Of a stretch of DNA of 64,000 bases, positions 8,795 to 18,502 are shown in pieces. Numbering within the stretch: position 1 is the stretch's first letter; each line of letters begins with the position of its first letter. The notes beneath the pieces were generated by a model. It did not search any database and was not told the origin of the DNA. It saw nothing but the letters and a program-made list of their open reading frames with translations. The stretch is taken from contig NZ_CP117267.1 of NCBI RefSeq assembly GCF_007000325.2, positions 2,867,001 to 2,931,000 on the forward strand, in the 5' to 3' direction. The translations under genes and the position numbers were made by a program. Source of the stretch: Rhizobium rhododendri. GTDB lineage: Bacteria > Pseudomonadota > Alphaproteobacteria > Rhizobiales > Rhizobiaceae.

Positions 8795-9526
8795 TTGGCA
8801 ACCATGGAACAGATGACACGAAACACGCTCGATCCGGCGACGATGCGGCAGGTAGCAGGTGGTGAAAATCCCCCGCGCCGCAGCGTTTTCCGTCGGATTA
8901 TGCGTTGGACGGGCTTTGCCACCATTCTTGCCGGCGCCATCCTTTTCGGTGGCTTCCTGCGCTTTGCTGATTCGGTCACCACCCTACGGCCGCCACTTGA
9001 TCCAAAGGCCGACGCCATCGTCGTGCTTACCGGTGGCTACCAGCGCATCGACCAGGCGATCGAGCTTCTGCGCAGCGGCGCCGGCAACCGGCTCCTGATA
9101 TCGGGCGCCTATCCCGCCACGACCCGCAAGCAGATCGCCAAGGCGACACAGACGCCGCCGGATCTTTTCGCCTGCTGTGTCGATATCGGCTACGACGCCA
9201 TCGACACGATCGGCAATGCCAGCGAAACGGTGAAGTGGATCCATGCCAAGGGCTACAAGAGCGTGCTGGTGGTCACCAACAACTACCACATGCCGCGCAG
9301 CATAGCGGAACTGCGCTATGCCGACCCGGAAATGGATTTCATTCCCTATCCCGTCGTCAACTCGGACCTGAAGACCAAGGCCTGGTTTACCGACCCGAAT
9401 GCGCTTCGCACCATGCTCTCCGAATATGCCAAGGTACTGTTGACCGGTGGCCGCAACCTGTTCGGTTTTGCCCGCCCTGCAGGCCTTCGCTCGCAGGAGC
9501 AGGACGACGCGCAGCACAAGGGCTAG
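8795..9526 (+). CDS. YdcF/DUF218 family membrane protein
   Basis: About 243 residues with one transmembrane segment near 40-60, then a DUF218 (YdcF-like) Rossmann domain: DAIVVLTGGYQRIDQAIELL, NRLLISGAYP, NASETVKWIHAKGYKSVLVV and TNNYHMPRSIAELRY. E. coli relatives (SanA, YdcF, ElyC) are linked to envelope or peptidoglycan integrity, but the activity is undefined. A TTG at 8795 with GGCGGA 8 bases upstream is the likely start; the ATG at 8804 is the alternative and lacks a good ribosome site. It lies between ftsX and plsC, all on the plus strand. Confidence 0.85.
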   Translation: MATMEQMTRNTLDPATMRQVAGGENPPRRSVFRRIMRWTGFATILAGAILFGGFLRFADSVTTLRPPLDPKADAIVVLTGGYQRIDQAIELLRSGAGNRLLISGAYPATTRKQIAKATQTPPDLFACCVDIGYDAIDTIGNASETVKWIHAKGYKSVLVVTNNYHMPRSIAELRYADPEMDFIPYPVVNSDLKTKAWFTDPNALRTMLSEYAKVLLTGGRNLFGFARPAGLRSQEQDDAQHKG

Positions 9527-9612
9527 CATCGGCGCCTGCCGTCTTTTTATTGAGATCGATATCGTGTAGGCACGGGATCAGGCGCCGTCACCAGGCGTGT
9601 CGGGACAGCTTC

Positions 9613-10416
9613 ATGATCACCGTTCGTTCGATCCTCTTCAATGCCGCCTTCTATCTGAACCTGATCATCCGGATGATCGTGCTTTCGCCCATCTATTTCA
9701 TGATGCCGCGCAAGGCCGGCTACGCCATTCCCAAGGCCTGGGCCACATCCAGCGTCTGGCTGATGGAGAAGATCGTCGGCACCACCTTCGAGATCGAGGG
9801 TCTCGAGAACATTCCGAAGGGCGGCTACATGTTTGCGCCGAAACACCAGTCTTTCTGGGATACGTTTGCGCTGCTCCCCTACCTCGACGATCCCGTCTAT
9901 ATCCTGAAGCGCGAGCTTTTATGGATCCCGCTGTTCGGCTGGTATGCCAAGAAGCAGCAGATGATCCCGGTCAATCGCGGCGCCCGTGGCAAGGTGATGG
10001 TCGAGGTCCTCAGGCGCACGCGCGAGGTTCTGGCGGCAGGCCGACAGCTGATCATCTACCCCGAGGGCACGCGCCGCCCGCCCGGTGCCGAGCCCGTCTA
10101 CAAATACGGCATTGCGCGCATGTACCGCGATCTCGATGTGCCGGTGGTGGCGGTCGCCATGCACCCCGGACTGTTCTGGCCACGCCGCGATTTTCGTCGC
10201 TATCCCGGCCATTTCAAGGTCCGCATCCTGCCCCCGATCCAGCCGGGTATGGACCCCGATGCCTTTTTCGCTCACCTGATCAAGGTGACCGAGGCTGCCA
10301 GCGACGAACTGCTGCAGGAAACCGTGGCCCGCAATCCGGACCTGCCGCTACCGCCGACGGCCATCGAAAGACTGGCAATCCTGCGCAGTTCCCCGTCGGC
10401 AGAGGCCAGCGGCTGA
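9613..10416 (+). CDS. plsC: 1-acyl-sn-glycerol-3-phosphate acyltransferase
   Basis: Transfers an acyl chain to lysophosphatidic acid to make phosphatidic acid at the inner membrane. It has 267 residues with an N-terminal membrane helix (about 8-30). The catalytic HX4D box is at His78-Asp83 (HQSFWD), a NRGA-type motif is near 121, and the substrate-binding EGTR is at 151-154. The ATG at 9613 gives MITVRSILFNAAFYLN. The same frame is open much farther upstream, but that part overlaps the YdcF gene. Confidence 0.93.
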   Translation: MITVRSILFNAAFYLNLIIRMIVLSPIYFMMPRKAGYAIPKAWATSSVWLMEKIVGTTFEIEGLENIPKGGYMFAPKHQSFWDTFALLPYLDDPVYILKRELLWIPLFGWYAKKQQMIPVNRGARGKVMVEVLRRTREVLAAGRQLIIYPEGTRRPPGAEPVYKYGIARMYRDLDVPVVAVAMHPGLFWPRRDFRRYPGHFKVRILPPIQPGMDPDAFFAHLIKVTEAASDELLQETVARNPDLPLPPTAIERLAILRSSPSAEASG

Positions 10417-10418
10417 GC

Positions 10419-10964
10419 TCAGGCAGCGCCTCGCAACCGCAACACTTCTTCATTGACGCTCTCGAGCCAGGCATCGCGGATGCCAGCCTCGCGGAGATGG
10501 GTGAGCGTATTGAACACATAGGCATCGTTTGGCCCGGACTGGCCGACGGAGACATCGACGATGCGGGCAGCTGTCAGCGGATCGAGCGCGCCGGCATATT
10601 GCCTGTGATGGCGGTCGACCACATAAGCCACAGCGGTCACCCGGCGGCCGTCTGCAAGCCGGATCGGAGCGAGGCGCTCGAGGTAGACCCTGGTCACCAG
10701 TTCCCGCTCCCTGAGGTAGGAAAGCACTGCATCCCTGTCCGCGTCCGCCACCCGGAACGCCACGCCACGGCAGGCCCCGCCACGGTCGAGGCCGAGCACC
10801 AACCCGGGGCTGGCCTCGCTGCCACGATGCACCCAGGAATAAACGCAGAGCGAACGGCGATAACCGAAAATGACGGCATCCGCTTGTTCCAAAAAGGCGA
10901 AACCCGGATTCCACATGAGCGATCCGTAGCCAAACACCCAAAATTCGTCCATATCCAAAGCCAT
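10419..10964 (-). CDS. ChaC-like gamma-glutamylcyclotransferase
   Basis: About 181 residues beginning (from the chosen start) MALDMDEFWVFGYGSLMW. The FGYGSLMW loop and the later AYVFNTLTHLREAGIRDAWL segment mark the ChaC/GCT(II) family, which cleaves gamma-glutamyl peptides such as glutathione to 5-oxoproline. Catalysis normally uses a glutamate in the middle of the domain (candidate in RERELVTR); substrate is inferred. Possible starts at 10991, 10964 and 10949 all have poor ribosome sites, so the N-terminus is uncertain. The gene is convergent with plsC (2-base gap) and divergent from the DUF2125 gene. Confidence 0.82.
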   Translation of the reverse strand: MALDMDEFWVFGYGSLMWNPGFAFLEQADAVIFGYRRSLCVYSWVHRGSEASPGLVLGLDRGGACRGVAFRVADADRDAVLSYLRERELVTRVYLERLAPIRLADGRRVTAVAYVVDRHHRQYAGALDPLTAARIVDVSVGQSGPNDAYVFNTLTHLREAGIRDAWLESVNEEVLRLRGAA

Positions 10965-11002
10965 ACTCACATCAGCATTGCTGTGCACCATTGGAGAACA
11001 TC

Positions 11003-12019
11003 ATGTCAGCGTCAAGCCAGAGCGAGCGATCCGGCAGAGGCTTCCGGGGGATGTTCATCCTTTTGGGGATCATCGTCCTGCTGGCCGCAGTCTACACCGC
11101 CGGCTGGTTCTATGCCGCCTCGGCGCTGAAGACCAATGTCCTGCGGGCGCTGGGCAAACAGGATGCGGCAGGCTTTACCGGCCAGTGTACGGACCTCGAC
11201 CAGCAGGGCTTTCCCTTCCGCATCGGCCTGACCTGCTCCAAGGTCCAGGTCGACGACCACACACGGGGTGTGTCCGCCACCTTCGACGACCTCAGCGCCT
11301 CGGCTCACGTCTACGCGCCCGGCAACATCGAGTGGCAGCTGAATTCCCCGGCAGAGATCCGAACCTCGCAGGGACTGACCATCTCCTCCGAATGGGCAGC
11401 GCTACAATCCACCATGGTCACCCGGGGCAACGGCATCGAGCAGGGCGCCACCACGATCAACGGCCTCAAGACCGCCGTCGTCTCCTCGGCAACCGGCCAG
11501 ACGGTGAATTTTACGGCCGACAAGACGGAGATCCATGTCCGCCAGAACGGTGAAGACCTCGAAGCCGTCTTCGAGGTGAAGAACTCCAACGCCATCATCA
11601 AGGATTTCCCGCAGCTTCCGGCGCTCGCGGCCGAGATCGATGTGACGCTGACCGGCAAGGCGGGGCTGCTCGACGGCAGCGAAAAGGACGGGCGCGGCCT
11701 GTTTGGCGCATCGGGTATCCTGCGCAAGGTAACGACCGACATCGGCGACGGCCGTATCATGACCCTGTCAGGGCCGTTCTCCTTCGACGACGACGGCTTT
11801 CTGTCCGGCCAGTTCAAGCTGGAGATCCAGCAGATCAGCCATTGGCGCGACAGCATCAAGCAGGCGATCCCTGCCGCCAAGCAGACGGTGGACATGGCCG
11901 GCAAGCTGCTGAAGGCGCTCGCCGCCGGCGAGGACAAGGTGTCCGTCGATCTCACCGTCGATCACGGCGCGGTCACGCTCAGCGGCTTCATCCCGGTCGG
12001 CAAGATCCCGCCGATCTGA
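11003..12019 (+). CDS. DUF2125 domain protein
   Basis: A 338-residue alphaproteobacterial protein of unknown function. It has an N-terminal transmembrane or signal-anchor helix (about 13-35, GMFILLGIIVLLAAVYTAGW). A large beta-rich, presumably periplasmic DUF2125 domain follows: CTDLDQQGFPFRIGLTCSKV at about 58-77, with repeated strand-rich segments up to VTLSGFIPVGKIPPI. The ATG at 11003 is chosen because GGAGA lies 5 bases before it; the frame continues to a TTG at 10991. It ends 25 bases before the convergent tyrC stop. Confidence 0.87.
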   Translation: MSASSQSERSGRGFRGMFILLGIIVLLAAVYTAGWFYAASALKTNVLRALGKQDAAGFTGQCTDLDQQGFPFRIGLTCSKVQVDDHTRGVSATFDDLSASAHVYAPGNIEWQLNSPAEIRTSQGLTISSEWAALQSTMVTRGNGIEQGATTINGLKTAVVSSATGQTVNFTADKTEIHVRQNGEDLEAVFEVKNSNAIIKDFPQLPALAAEIDVTLTGKAGLLDGSEKDGRGLFGASGILRKVTTDIGDGRIMTLSGPFSFDDDGFLSGQFKLEIQQISHWRDSIKQAIPAAKQTVDMAGKLLKALAAGEDKVSVDLTVDHGAVTLSGFIPVGKIPPI

Positions 12020-12043
12020 GGCGGTACGCCTTGAGACCGAGCG

Positions 12044-12976
12044 TCACGGCGCTTTCGGATCGAGCGCGTGTCGGCCGAAATCGGGGGCGTCGACATCCTG
12101 GCCGGCCTCGATGATGGAGCGGCGGACGGCGCGGGTGCGGGTGAAGAGTTCCATGATCTTGTCGCCCTCGCCCCAGCGGATCGCCCGCTGCAGATAGGCG
12201 AGATCTTCGGAAAACCGCGCCAGCATCTCGAGGATCGCATCCTTGTTGTGCAGGCAGACATCGCGCCACATGGTGGGATCGGAAGCTGCCAGGCGGGTAA
12301 AGTCGCGAAAGCCGGAGGCGGAATATTTGATCACTTCCGACTGCGTCACCGTCTCGAGATCGGCTGCCGTCCCGACGATGTTGTAGGCAATCAGGTGCGG
12401 CAGGTGGCTGACGATGGCCAGCACCTTGTCATGGTGTTCAGCGTCCATTTCGTCGACACGGGAACCAAGTGTCTCCCAGAAATGCCGCAGCACCTTCAGC
12501 GCCGTCTCGTCCGTGCCTTCGACAGGCGTGAAAATGCACCAGCGTCCCCGGAAAAGACCAGCAAAACCCGCGTCGGGCCCCGATTTTTCCGTGCCTGCGA
12601 GGGGGTGGCCCGGAATGAAATGCACGCCCTCCGGAATATGCGGTTGCATCTGCGCGATGACCGAGGCCTTGGTCGAACCGACATCGGTGACGATGGCACC
12701 CTGCTTCAGATACGGGGCAATCTCGATGGCGACACTCTCCGAGGAGCCCACAGGCACCGAGACGATGACGAGATCGGCACCCTTGACGGCCTCGCCCGAC
12801 GACAGCGTGTAGCGGTCGCCCAGTCGCAGTTCCTCGGCCCGCTTCAGCGTCTCTGCGCCGCGCGTCGCGATGACGACCTCACGGGCAAGACCGAGCCCAC
12901 GGATGTCATGGGCGAGAGACGAGCCGATCAGTCCGATGCCGATCAGCGCGATCCGGTCGAACTGGACATCGCTCAT
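12044..12976 (-). CDS. tyrC: Prephenate/arogenate dehydrogenase family protein
   Basis: Oxidative decarboxylation of prephenate or arogenate on the tyrosine branch, NAD(P)-dependent. It has 310 residues with an N-terminal Rossmann motif [19 protein letters not shown] (about 13-31), VSVPVG, and the catalytic-domain segments [14 protein letters not shown] and [12 protein letters not shown]. There is no chorismate mutase or ACT domain, so it is the monofunctional short type. Its ATG overlaps the hisC stop by 4 bases (12973-12976), so the two are coupled. Specificity for arogenate or prephenate cannot be read from sequence alone. Confidence 0.92.
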   Translation of the reverse strand: MSDVQFDRIALIGIGLIGSSLAHDIRGLGLAREVVIATRGAETLKRAEELRLGDRYTLSSGEAVKGADLVIVSVPVGSSESVAIEIAPYLKQGAIVTDVGSTKASVIAQMQPHIPEGVHFIPGHPLAGTEKSGPDAGFAGLFRGRWCIFTPVEGTDETALKVLRHFWETLGSRVDEMDAEHHDKVLAIVSHLPHLIAYNIVGTAADLETVTQSEVIKYSASGFRDFTRLAASDPTMWRDVCLHNKDAILEMLARFSEDLAYLQRAIRWGEGDKIMELFTRTRAVRRSIIEAGQDVDAPDFGRHALDPKAP

Positions 12977-14082
12977 GCCTTGCGTCCCATGAATTCGCCG
13001 AGTGTCTCGATGACACCGCGATTGGCCTCTTCCGTGCCGATGCTCATCCGCAACGAATTGGTGAAGCCGTAGCCGCGCACGGCACGCAGGATATAGCCCC
13101 GGCTGGCCAGCAACTCGTCGGCATCGGCGGCCCGCTTGCCGTCCACATCCGGGAAGTGGATGAGAACGAAATTGGCAACCGATGGCGTGACCTTAAGCCC
13201 GATGGCTTCAAACGCCGCAGTCAGCTTGTCCAGCCACAGCAGATTGTAGGTGACCGCCGTCTCGACGAACGCCTGGTCGCGCATGGCAGCGGCTCCGGCG
13301 GCGATTGCAGGGGCATTCATGTTGAACGGTCCGCGAATACGGTTCAGCGCATCGACGATCTCCGCCGGGCCGAACATCCAGCCGACGCGAAGCGCCGCCA
13401 GGCCGTAGGCCTTGGAGAAGGTGCGGGTCATGACGACATTGGAATTTGCCGAGACCAGTTCGATGCCGGCCTCGTAGTCGTTGCGGCGGACATATTCGGC
13501 GTAGGCGGCGTCGAGCACGAGGATCACGTTCTTCGGCAAAGCCGCGTGCAGGCGCCTGATGTCGTTGACGGGCACGTAGGTGCCTGTCGGATTGCCGGGA
13601 TTGGCGATAAACACCATCCGCGTCCGGTCGGTGACGGCGGCAAGGATCGCGTCGACGTCGACAGTGCAGTCCTTTTCCTTGACCGTAACAGGCGTCGCCC
13701 CGGCGCCCATGATCTGGATCTTGTAGACGAGGAACCCGTGTTCGGTGATGACGGCCTCGTCGCCCGGTGCCAGGTAGACGTGGCAGAGCAGGCCGAGCAG
13801 TTCGTCGGAACCGTTGCCGCAGAGGATATTCGCCGGATTGAGCCCGTTGACGTCGGCGATGGCCTGCCGCAGCGCCAATGCCTGGCCGTCCGGATAACGT
13901 TCCAGCTCGTCGGCGGCAGCCTTGAAGGCGGCGATGGCCTTGGGGCTGGCACCGAGCGGCGTCTCGTTGGAGGACAGCTTGAACACGCGGGAAAGACCCG
14001 GCGCACCTTCCTTGCCCGGCACATAGGCAGCGATGTCGAGAATACCGGGACGCGGGACGGGCTTGCTGATTTCGCTGCTCAT
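12973..14082 (-). CDS. hisC: Histidinol-phosphate aminotransferase (HisC family)
   Basis: Class I/II PLP aminotransferase of 369 residues. The Schiff-base lysine is Lys224 in [17 protein letters not shown], with NPGNPTG (161-167) and the Asn-Gly-Ser-Asp PLP-phosphate region NGSDELL (about 90). Located directly before tyrC, it probably also transaminates aromatic precursors (phenylpyruvate or prephenate), as HisC paralogues beside tyrosine genes do; this is inference. The ATG at 14082 has AAGG 8 bases upstream; a TTG at 14100 is possible but less likely. Confidence 0.92.
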   Translation of the reverse strand: MSSEISKPVPRPGILDIAAYVPGKEGAPGLSRVFKLSSNETPLGASPKAIAAFKAAADELERYPDGQALALRQAIADVNGLNPANILCGNGSDELLGLLCHVYLAPGDEAVITEHGFLVYKIQIMGAGATPVTVKEKDCTVDVDAILAAVTDRTRMVFIANPGNPTGTYVPVNDIRRLHAALPKNVILVLDAAYAEYVRRNDYEAGIELVSANSNVVMTRTFSKAYGLAALRVGWMFGPAEIVDALNRIRGPFNMNAPAIAAGAAAMRDQAFVETAVTYNLLWLDKLTAAFEAIGLKVTPSVANFVLIHFPDVDGKRAADADELLASRGYILRAVRGYGFTNSLRMSIGTEEANRGVIETLGEFMGRKA

Positions 14083-14179
14083 GGGATCGACCTTGGACAA
14101 GGGCCGGCATATCCGGCTTCAAACATCCCGTGGCATTAATCCGGAATGACGATTTTGTCGAGCAGGAAGCCGGCAACAC

Positions 14180-14935
14180 TCAGCGCTTCGGCTGGGTTTC
14201 CTCACGCGTGGTGGGCACGCCGCGCGGCGCCAGCACGGGCACGAACACACGTCGCGAAGCGCGCACCGCAACCGGCAGGCCCTGGTAAAGCCGTTTCTGC
14301 GCCTCGACGATGATGACGCCGGAGAAGGCCGGCCACAGCGTCCTGCCGATACGCTCGAAGGCCCGGCGCAGCCTGAGCACCGCACGCAGCTTGGAAGGCG
14401 GGAAGAACAGCGCTTCGGCGGTCGCTCCCGGCGTGAAGTTCGTCTCGCGCAACAGCGCCGTCAGCTGGCCGCGCGAATAGGGCCGGCCCGAGCCGAATGG
14501 CGTATGTTCCATCCGCGCCCAGACGCCACGCCGGTTCGGCACCACGATCACCAGCCGCCCGCCGGGCGCCAGCACCCGCCAAAGCTCTTTCAGCGTCTCG
14601 CGCGGGCTTTCGGCAAATTCCAGCGAATGCACCAGAAGGACGCGGTCGATCGACGAATCGGGCAAAGGCAGTTCTTCGTCGAAGATCAGCGCCGTCGACG
14701 ACGCCGATCCCATCGGCCAGTTCACCGCCCCCTGCCCCGCCGGCATGAACGCGAAGGTCCGCTCGGTATCGGCGCGAAAGCGGTCGAGATAGGGCACGGA
14801 ATATCCGAGACCGACGAGCCGCTCCTCCGGCAATCGCGCCCAGAGCGACGACAGCGCCATGGCAATCGATTGCTCCGCCAGCCGGCCGAGTTCGGAATGA
14901 TAGAATTGGCGAAGGTCGACGATATCGGCATGCAT
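14180..14935 (-). CDS. Class I SAM-dependent methyltransferase
   Basis: A 251-residue protein with a Methyltransf_11-like core: SSIDRVLLVHSLEFAESP (motif II region) and LKELWRVLAPGGRLVIVVPN (motif III) at about 100-140. The N-terminal half (VDLRQFYHSELGRLAEQSIAM, GLGYSVPYLDRF) carries a modified glycine loop. The C-terminus is basic and may touch membrane or nucleic acid. Substrate unknown. The ATG at 14935 (MHADIVDLRQFY) fits the conserved part; the frame is open far upstream but there overlaps gloB on the other strand. It is divergent from gloB, with 87 bases between starts. Confidence 0.85.
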   Translation of the reverse strand: MHADIVDLRQFYHSELGRLAEQSIAMALSSLWARLPEERLVGLGYSVPYLDRFRADTERTFAFMPAGQGAVNWPMGSASSTALIFDEELPLPDSSIDRVLLVHSLEFAESPRETLKELWRVLAPGGRLVIVVPNRRGVWARMEHTPFGSGRPYSRGQLTALLRETNFTPGATAEALFFPPSKLRAVLRLRRAFERIGRTLWPAFSGVIIVEAQKRLYQGLPVAVRASRRVFVPVLAPRGVPTTREETQPKR

Positions 14936-15022
14936 ACGGTAAATCTTATCAGCCGGCGGTTGGACTTCAAGGCCGCAGCCTCTACATTCGTGTCGACCGA
15001 CGAAAGTTAGGACATTTGAGCC

Positions 15023-15793
15023 ATGCAGCCTTTGGAACTCGACGTATTTACCTGCCGCACCGACAATTACGGCGTTCTCGTCCACGATCCGGAGACAGGC
15101 CTCACCGCCTCCATCGATGCGCCGGACGCAGCAGCCGTTGCCGCAGCAGCGGGGCGCCGTGGCTGGAAGATCAGCCACATCTTCACCACCCACCATCACA
15201 CCGACCATGTCGAAGGCAACCTGGCGCTGAAGGAGCAGTTCGGCTGTCTCATCTTCGGCCCGCTCAACGAGGCGGTCGCCATTCCCGGCCTCGACCGCGC
15301 CTATGGTGACGGCGACAGCTTCAAGTTCGGCAGCCACACTGTCAACGTCATCGAGACGCCGGGCCACACAGCCGGACATATCTGCTACCACTTCGAGGAC
15401 GACAAGCTGCTGTTTGCCGCAGATACGCTGTTCGCGCTCGGCTGCGGTCGTCTTTTCGAACGCCCGGCCTCGGACATGTGGGCTTCGCTGCAGAAACTTG
15501 CCGTGCTGCCCGACGAGACCGCCGTCTATTTCGGCCATGAATACACGCTGGCCAATGCCCGTTTCGCGCTCACCATCGATCCCGACAACGAGCGCCTGAA
15601 AGCCCGGGCGGCCGATATCGAGGCGATGCGCGCCGAGGGCAAGTTCACCATCCCGACGACGCTGGCGCTGGAGAAGGAAACCAATCCGTTCCTGCGCCCC
15701 GCCGATCCGGCCATCCGCCGCAACCTTTTGATGGAAAGCCGCACCAACGAGGAAGTCTTCACCGAAATCCGCAAGCGGAAAGATAATTTCTGA
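15023..15793 (+). CDS. gloB: Hydroxyacylglutathione hydrolase (glyoxalase II)
   Basis: Hydrolyses S-lactoylglutathione to lactate and glutathione, completing methylglyoxal detoxification. It has 256 residues. The binuclear metal motif TTHHHTDH is at 55-62, followed by GHTAGHICY and [15 protein letters not shown], with the HAGH C-terminal glutathione-binding domain ending [12 protein letters not shown] then [13 protein letters not shown]. The stop codon shares its last base with the start of the next gene (TGATG at 15791-15795), so a cupin gene is translationally coupled. Confidence 0.95.
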   Translation: MQPLELDVFTCRTDNYGVLVHDPETGLTASIDAPDAAAVAAAAGRRGWKISHIFTTHHHTDHVEGNLALKEQFGCLIFGPLNEAVAIPGLDRAYGDGDSFKFGSHTVNVIETPGHTAGHICYHFEDDKLLFAADTLFALGCGRLFERPASDMWASLQKLAVLPDETAVYFGHEYTLANARFALTIDPDNERLKARAADIEAMRAEGKFTIPTTLALEKETNPFLRPADPAIRRNLLMESRTNEEVFTEIRKRKDNF

Positions 15794-16218
15794 TGCGGCC
15801 GGAGGACATCATCCGCGAACTCGGCATGCAGCCCCACCCGGAAGGTGGCTGGTACGTCCAGACCTTCCGCGACAGCACAGGCGAGGCGCGCGGTCATTCG
15901 ACGGCGATCTATTACATGCTGCAGTCCGGAGAGCGCTCTCACTGGCACCGTGTGCGGGATGCCGCCGAAGTCTGGCATTACTATGCCGGCGCTCCCTTGG
16001 CGCTCGACATCTCGGAGAATGGCCAGGGCAAGACGACGATCGTCCTCGGGACAGATTTCGCGAGCGGCGAACGGCCACAGGCGATCGTACCCGCCGACTG
16101 GTGGCAGGCGGCGGAAACAACCGGCGACTACACGCTGGTCGGCTGCACCGTCGCCCCGGGCTTTGAATTTTCGAGCTTCGAAATGGCGCCTCCGGGCTGG
16201 AAGCCTTCGGACGCCTGA
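15793..16218 (+). CDS. Cupin domain protein (DUF985 type)
   Basis: A 141-residue single-domain cupin of the DUF985/Cupin_5 family: LGMQPHPEGGWYVQTFRDS at the N-terminus, STAIYYML, SHWHRVRDAAEVWHYYAGAPL, and a C-terminal VGCTVAPGFEFSSFEMA. The histidines in SHWHR and WHYY are the likely metal or ligand contacts. It overlaps gloB by 1 base and is therefore co-expressed, but a role in methylglyoxal metabolism is only suggested by position. It ends 3 bases from the convergent EamA gene. Confidence 0.88.
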   Translation: MRPEDIIRELGMQPHPEGGWYVQTFRDSTGEARGHSTAIYYMLQSGERSHWHRVRDAAEVWHYYAGAPLALDISENGQGKTTIVLGTDFASGERPQAIVPADWWQAAETTGDYTLVGCTVAPGFEFSSFEMAPPGWKPSDA

Positions 16219-16221
16219 TTC

Positions 16222-17115
16222 CTATTCGGCAATGGCGACATCCGGCGCTGGCGGACGGCGCAGGATCATTTTATGGGCGGCAAGCACGGCGCCGCCGGTC
16301 ACCAGCAGGCAGGCACCGACAATTCCCCACCTCGGCTCGGCAAAGCCGAACAACGTCAGGATCAGTGTCGACAGCAACGGCGCCGCATAGCTGGCGGCAC
16401 CGAGGATCTGGATATCGCCGCTCTTGACACCATAATCCCAGGCGTAGAAGGCAGCCCCGACCGGCAACAGCCCGAGACCGGCTATCGCCGCCCATTGAAA
16501 GCCTGTTTCCGGCCAGACAGTGCTTTCCAGCCCCACATGGCACAGCAGCGACAGGATCGACGTCGCAAGGCAGAAGCCGGTGACGACATCGGTCGAGACG
16601 GCATCGAAACGCCGCGTCAGCAACGAATAGCCTGACCACGTGAAAGCGCAGAGAACGGCCGCGCCATAGCCGAGCCCATAGGCCGCATCGAAATGAAACC
16701 CGTTGCGCCCGACGATCAGCACCGTCCCGGCGAGCCCGGCAAAGGCGCCTGCGATGTGATACCAGCGCAGCCGTTCCCCCGGCAGCAGCGCCGAGCCGAC
16801 GACGATGAGCAACGGCCAGAGATAGGCGATGAGACCGGCCTCGACCGCCGGCGCATTTCTAAGTGCCGTGAAATAGAGAAAATGATAGCCGAACAGCCCG
16901 GCAATGCCTGTGATCCACACTTTCGCCGGCTGACGCAGCAGCTTTATCCGCTCCGGCCTGAGGATCAGAACCACAATGCCCGGGATGCTGCCGATGGCAA
17001 AGCAGATGGCCGAAAGCTGGAAGGCCGGCATTGTCCCGGAGGCGGCAGTGAACAGCGCCAGGAAGGACCACATCAGGATTGCCGAAAAACCGATCAGCGT
17101 TGCCCGCAATGTCAT
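16222..17115 (-). CDS. EamA/DMT-family transporter, YddG-like
   Basis: A 297-residue inner-membrane protein with about ten hydrophobic helices in two EamA repeats of five (roughly 5-140 and 148-285). Wording such as LMWSFLALFTAASGTMPAFQLSAI, FLYFTALRNAPAVEAGLIAYLWPLL and GAASYAAPLLSTL is close to the YddG-type aromatic amino acid exporter branch. A substrate cannot be fixed from sequence. The gene reads toward gloB-cupin and lies 49 bases after the start side of a DUF3108 gene on the same strand. Confidence 0.85.
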   Translation of the reverse strand: MTLRATLIGFSAILMWSFLALFTAASGTMPAFQLSAICFAIGSIPGIVVLILRPERIKLLRQPAKVWITGIAGLFGYHFLYFTALRNAPAVEAGLIAYLWPLLIVVGSALLPGERLRWYHIAGAFAGLAGTVLIVGRNGFHFDAAYGLGYGAAVLCAFTWSGYSLLTRRFDAVSTDVVTGFCLATSILSLLCHVGLESTVWPETGFQWAAIAGLGLLPVGAAFYAWDYGVKSGDIQILGAASYAAPLLSTLILTLFGFAEPRWGIVGACLLVTGGAVLAAHKMILRRPPAPDVAIAE

Positions 17116-17163
17116 TCTGCCCCCTTTGCGACACCGCGCCGGTGTCTGCCGGAGGAGGTGCCG

Positions 17164-17949
17164 TTAACTGCCGTACTTGACCGCCGTGATTGTCACCGTG
17201 CCGTACTTGGTCGGGATGCGGACGTAGACGGGAGCATATACCTTCATGGCGTCCGCCTTGGCAAACCAGATCTCCATGTCGTTGCTCTTGCTCAGGTAGT
17301 CGAAATCGGTACGGCTCTTCTTGTAGCCGCCGAGAGCTGTGAAATGCACGCCGCAAACGATCGCGTCGCCCTTGAAACCCTCGGTCGAAAACGGCTTGGA
17401 GCCCTTCGGAGACAGCTTCAGGTTCATGCGCGTCTCGCCGTCGTAGATCGGCAGTGTCTGCGCACAGACGTTGGTGTTTGCCGGAAAAATCAGCCCCGAC
17501 ACCGGATCGAGAACGGAGCGCAGGTCTCCCTCGGCAACCGGGATCCAGTTCTGCGGCCGGTGCGGCTCCGGCGTCGTGGTCGACGATGTGACGTTGCCAT
17601 CGCGGTAAAGGACGTCATAGGTGTGCTGCTTGCGGCCGCTCTTGTAATTGAGCGTGTAGCGCGATGTCTCGAGCTTCCGCGGCCCCACGACACCGGCAAC
17701 ATCGGCTTGCGCCGAGATCGTCGTCACAAGATCGGCGAGGCCCGAGGAACTGACCGTGCCCTTGATGGTGAAATGCTTGTCGATGACTTCGGTCTTGAAA
17801 TCGGCGTGCGCGATCGGCAGCCCGGCCAGCGCCACGCGGTATTCGGTTTCATGCCGCATGTCCTCGGCATGACCCATGGCCGGGAGTGATCCGGCGATAA
17901 CGGAGACGAGAAGCCATTTTCCGAGATATGACATCGTGATTGCCTTCAT
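17164..17949 (-). CDS. DUF3108 exported protein
   Basis: A 261-residue (256 from the second Met) secreted protein with a signal peptide ending at GHAEDM (about residue 30) and a DUF3108 domain over most of the rest: ETEYRVALAGLPIAHADFKTEV, YRDGNVTSSTTTPEPHRP, DPVSGLIFPANT, then a C-terminal strand-rich part ending YVRIPTKYGTVTITAVKY. DUF3108 proteins are periplasmic beta-barrel-like proteins of unknown function. It is divergent from rpmB, with 219 bases between them. The ATG at 17934 (MSYLGK) is a second possible start. Confidence 0.85.
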   Translation of the reverse strand: MKAITMSYLGKWLLVSVIAGSLPAMGHAEDMRHETEYRVALAGLPIAHADFKTEVIDKHFTIKGTVSSSGLADLVTTISAQADVAGVVGPRKLETSRYTLNYKSGRKQHTYDVLYRDGNVTSSTTTPEPHRPQNWIPVAEGDLRSVLDPVSGLIFPANTNVCAQTLPIYDGETRMNLKLSPKGSKPFSTEGFKGDAIVCGVHFTALGGYKKSRTDFDYLSKSNDMEIWFAKADAMKVYAPVYVRIPTKYGTVTITAVKYGS

Positions 17950-18047
17950 ATGAGTGGTAGTACCCTATATAGACACTTGTGACGATGTCTGCGATGCCAA
18001 CAAGCACGAGCTTTTTGGCGGAATTGCGGGAAATGCCAAGGTTTGGC

Positions 18048-18076
18048 TTGACTGCCAAGGCTGCGCTGACTATAGA
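18048..18076 (+). promoter_or_regulatory. Sigma-70 type promoter of rpmB
   Basis: A near-consensus promoter: TTGACT at 18048-18053, a 17-base spacer, and TATAGA at 18071-18076. Transcription would begin near 18083, leaving a leader of about 86 bases before the rpmB ATG. The closeness to consensus suits a highly expressed ribosomal protein gene. Confidence 0.8.
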
Positions 18077-18168
18077 ACCGCAACTTTCCAATCATGGCCT
18101 GTTGGATTGCGGAACCGGTTTTGCCGGCAAGGCTCTCCGATGGCAGACAAAAATAAAATAGGTGTACC

Positions 18169-18471
18169 ATGTCCCGCATGTGCGAATTGACCGGCAAGGC
18201 CGTCCTGACGGGTAACAATGTCAGCCACGCAAACAACAAGACCAAGCGCAAGTTCCTTCCGAACCTGTGCCAGGTAACGCTGATCTCCGATTCGCTCGGC
18301 CAGCGTTATCGCCTACGCGTTTCGGCTGCGGCGCTCCGCACTGTCGAACACCGTGGCGGCCTCGATGCCTTCCTTCTGAAGTCCGACGAAACCACGCTGA
18401 GCCAGCGCGCTCGCCTGCTTCGTCGCCAGATCGTCAAGAAGACTGCAGAACTTGCAGCGACCGCTGCCTAA
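18169..18471 (+). CDS. rpmB: Large-subunit ribosomal protein bL28
   Basis: A 100-residue basic protein of the 50S subunit. It starts [32 protein letters not shown], the conserved L28 N-terminus, with the typical C-terminal extension of alphaproteobacterial L28 ([18 protein letters not shown]). The gene is monocistronic or weakly linked to the downstream transporter: it has its own strong promoter and a stable hairpin 32 bases after the stop. Confidence 0.97.
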   Translation: MSRMCELTGKAVLTGNNVSHANNKTKRKFLPNLCQVTLISDSLGQRYRLRVSAAALRTVEHRGGLDAFLLKSDETTLSQRARLLRRQIVKKTAELAATAA

Positions 18472-18502
18472 GCTTTCTTGATCTGACTTTATACGTGCTT
18501 TC

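Noticed and set aside
9597..11129. 510-codon plus-strand open frame spanning plsC, the cyclotransferase and the DUF2125 start
   Set aside because: It crosses three well-supported genes in other frames and shows no domain.
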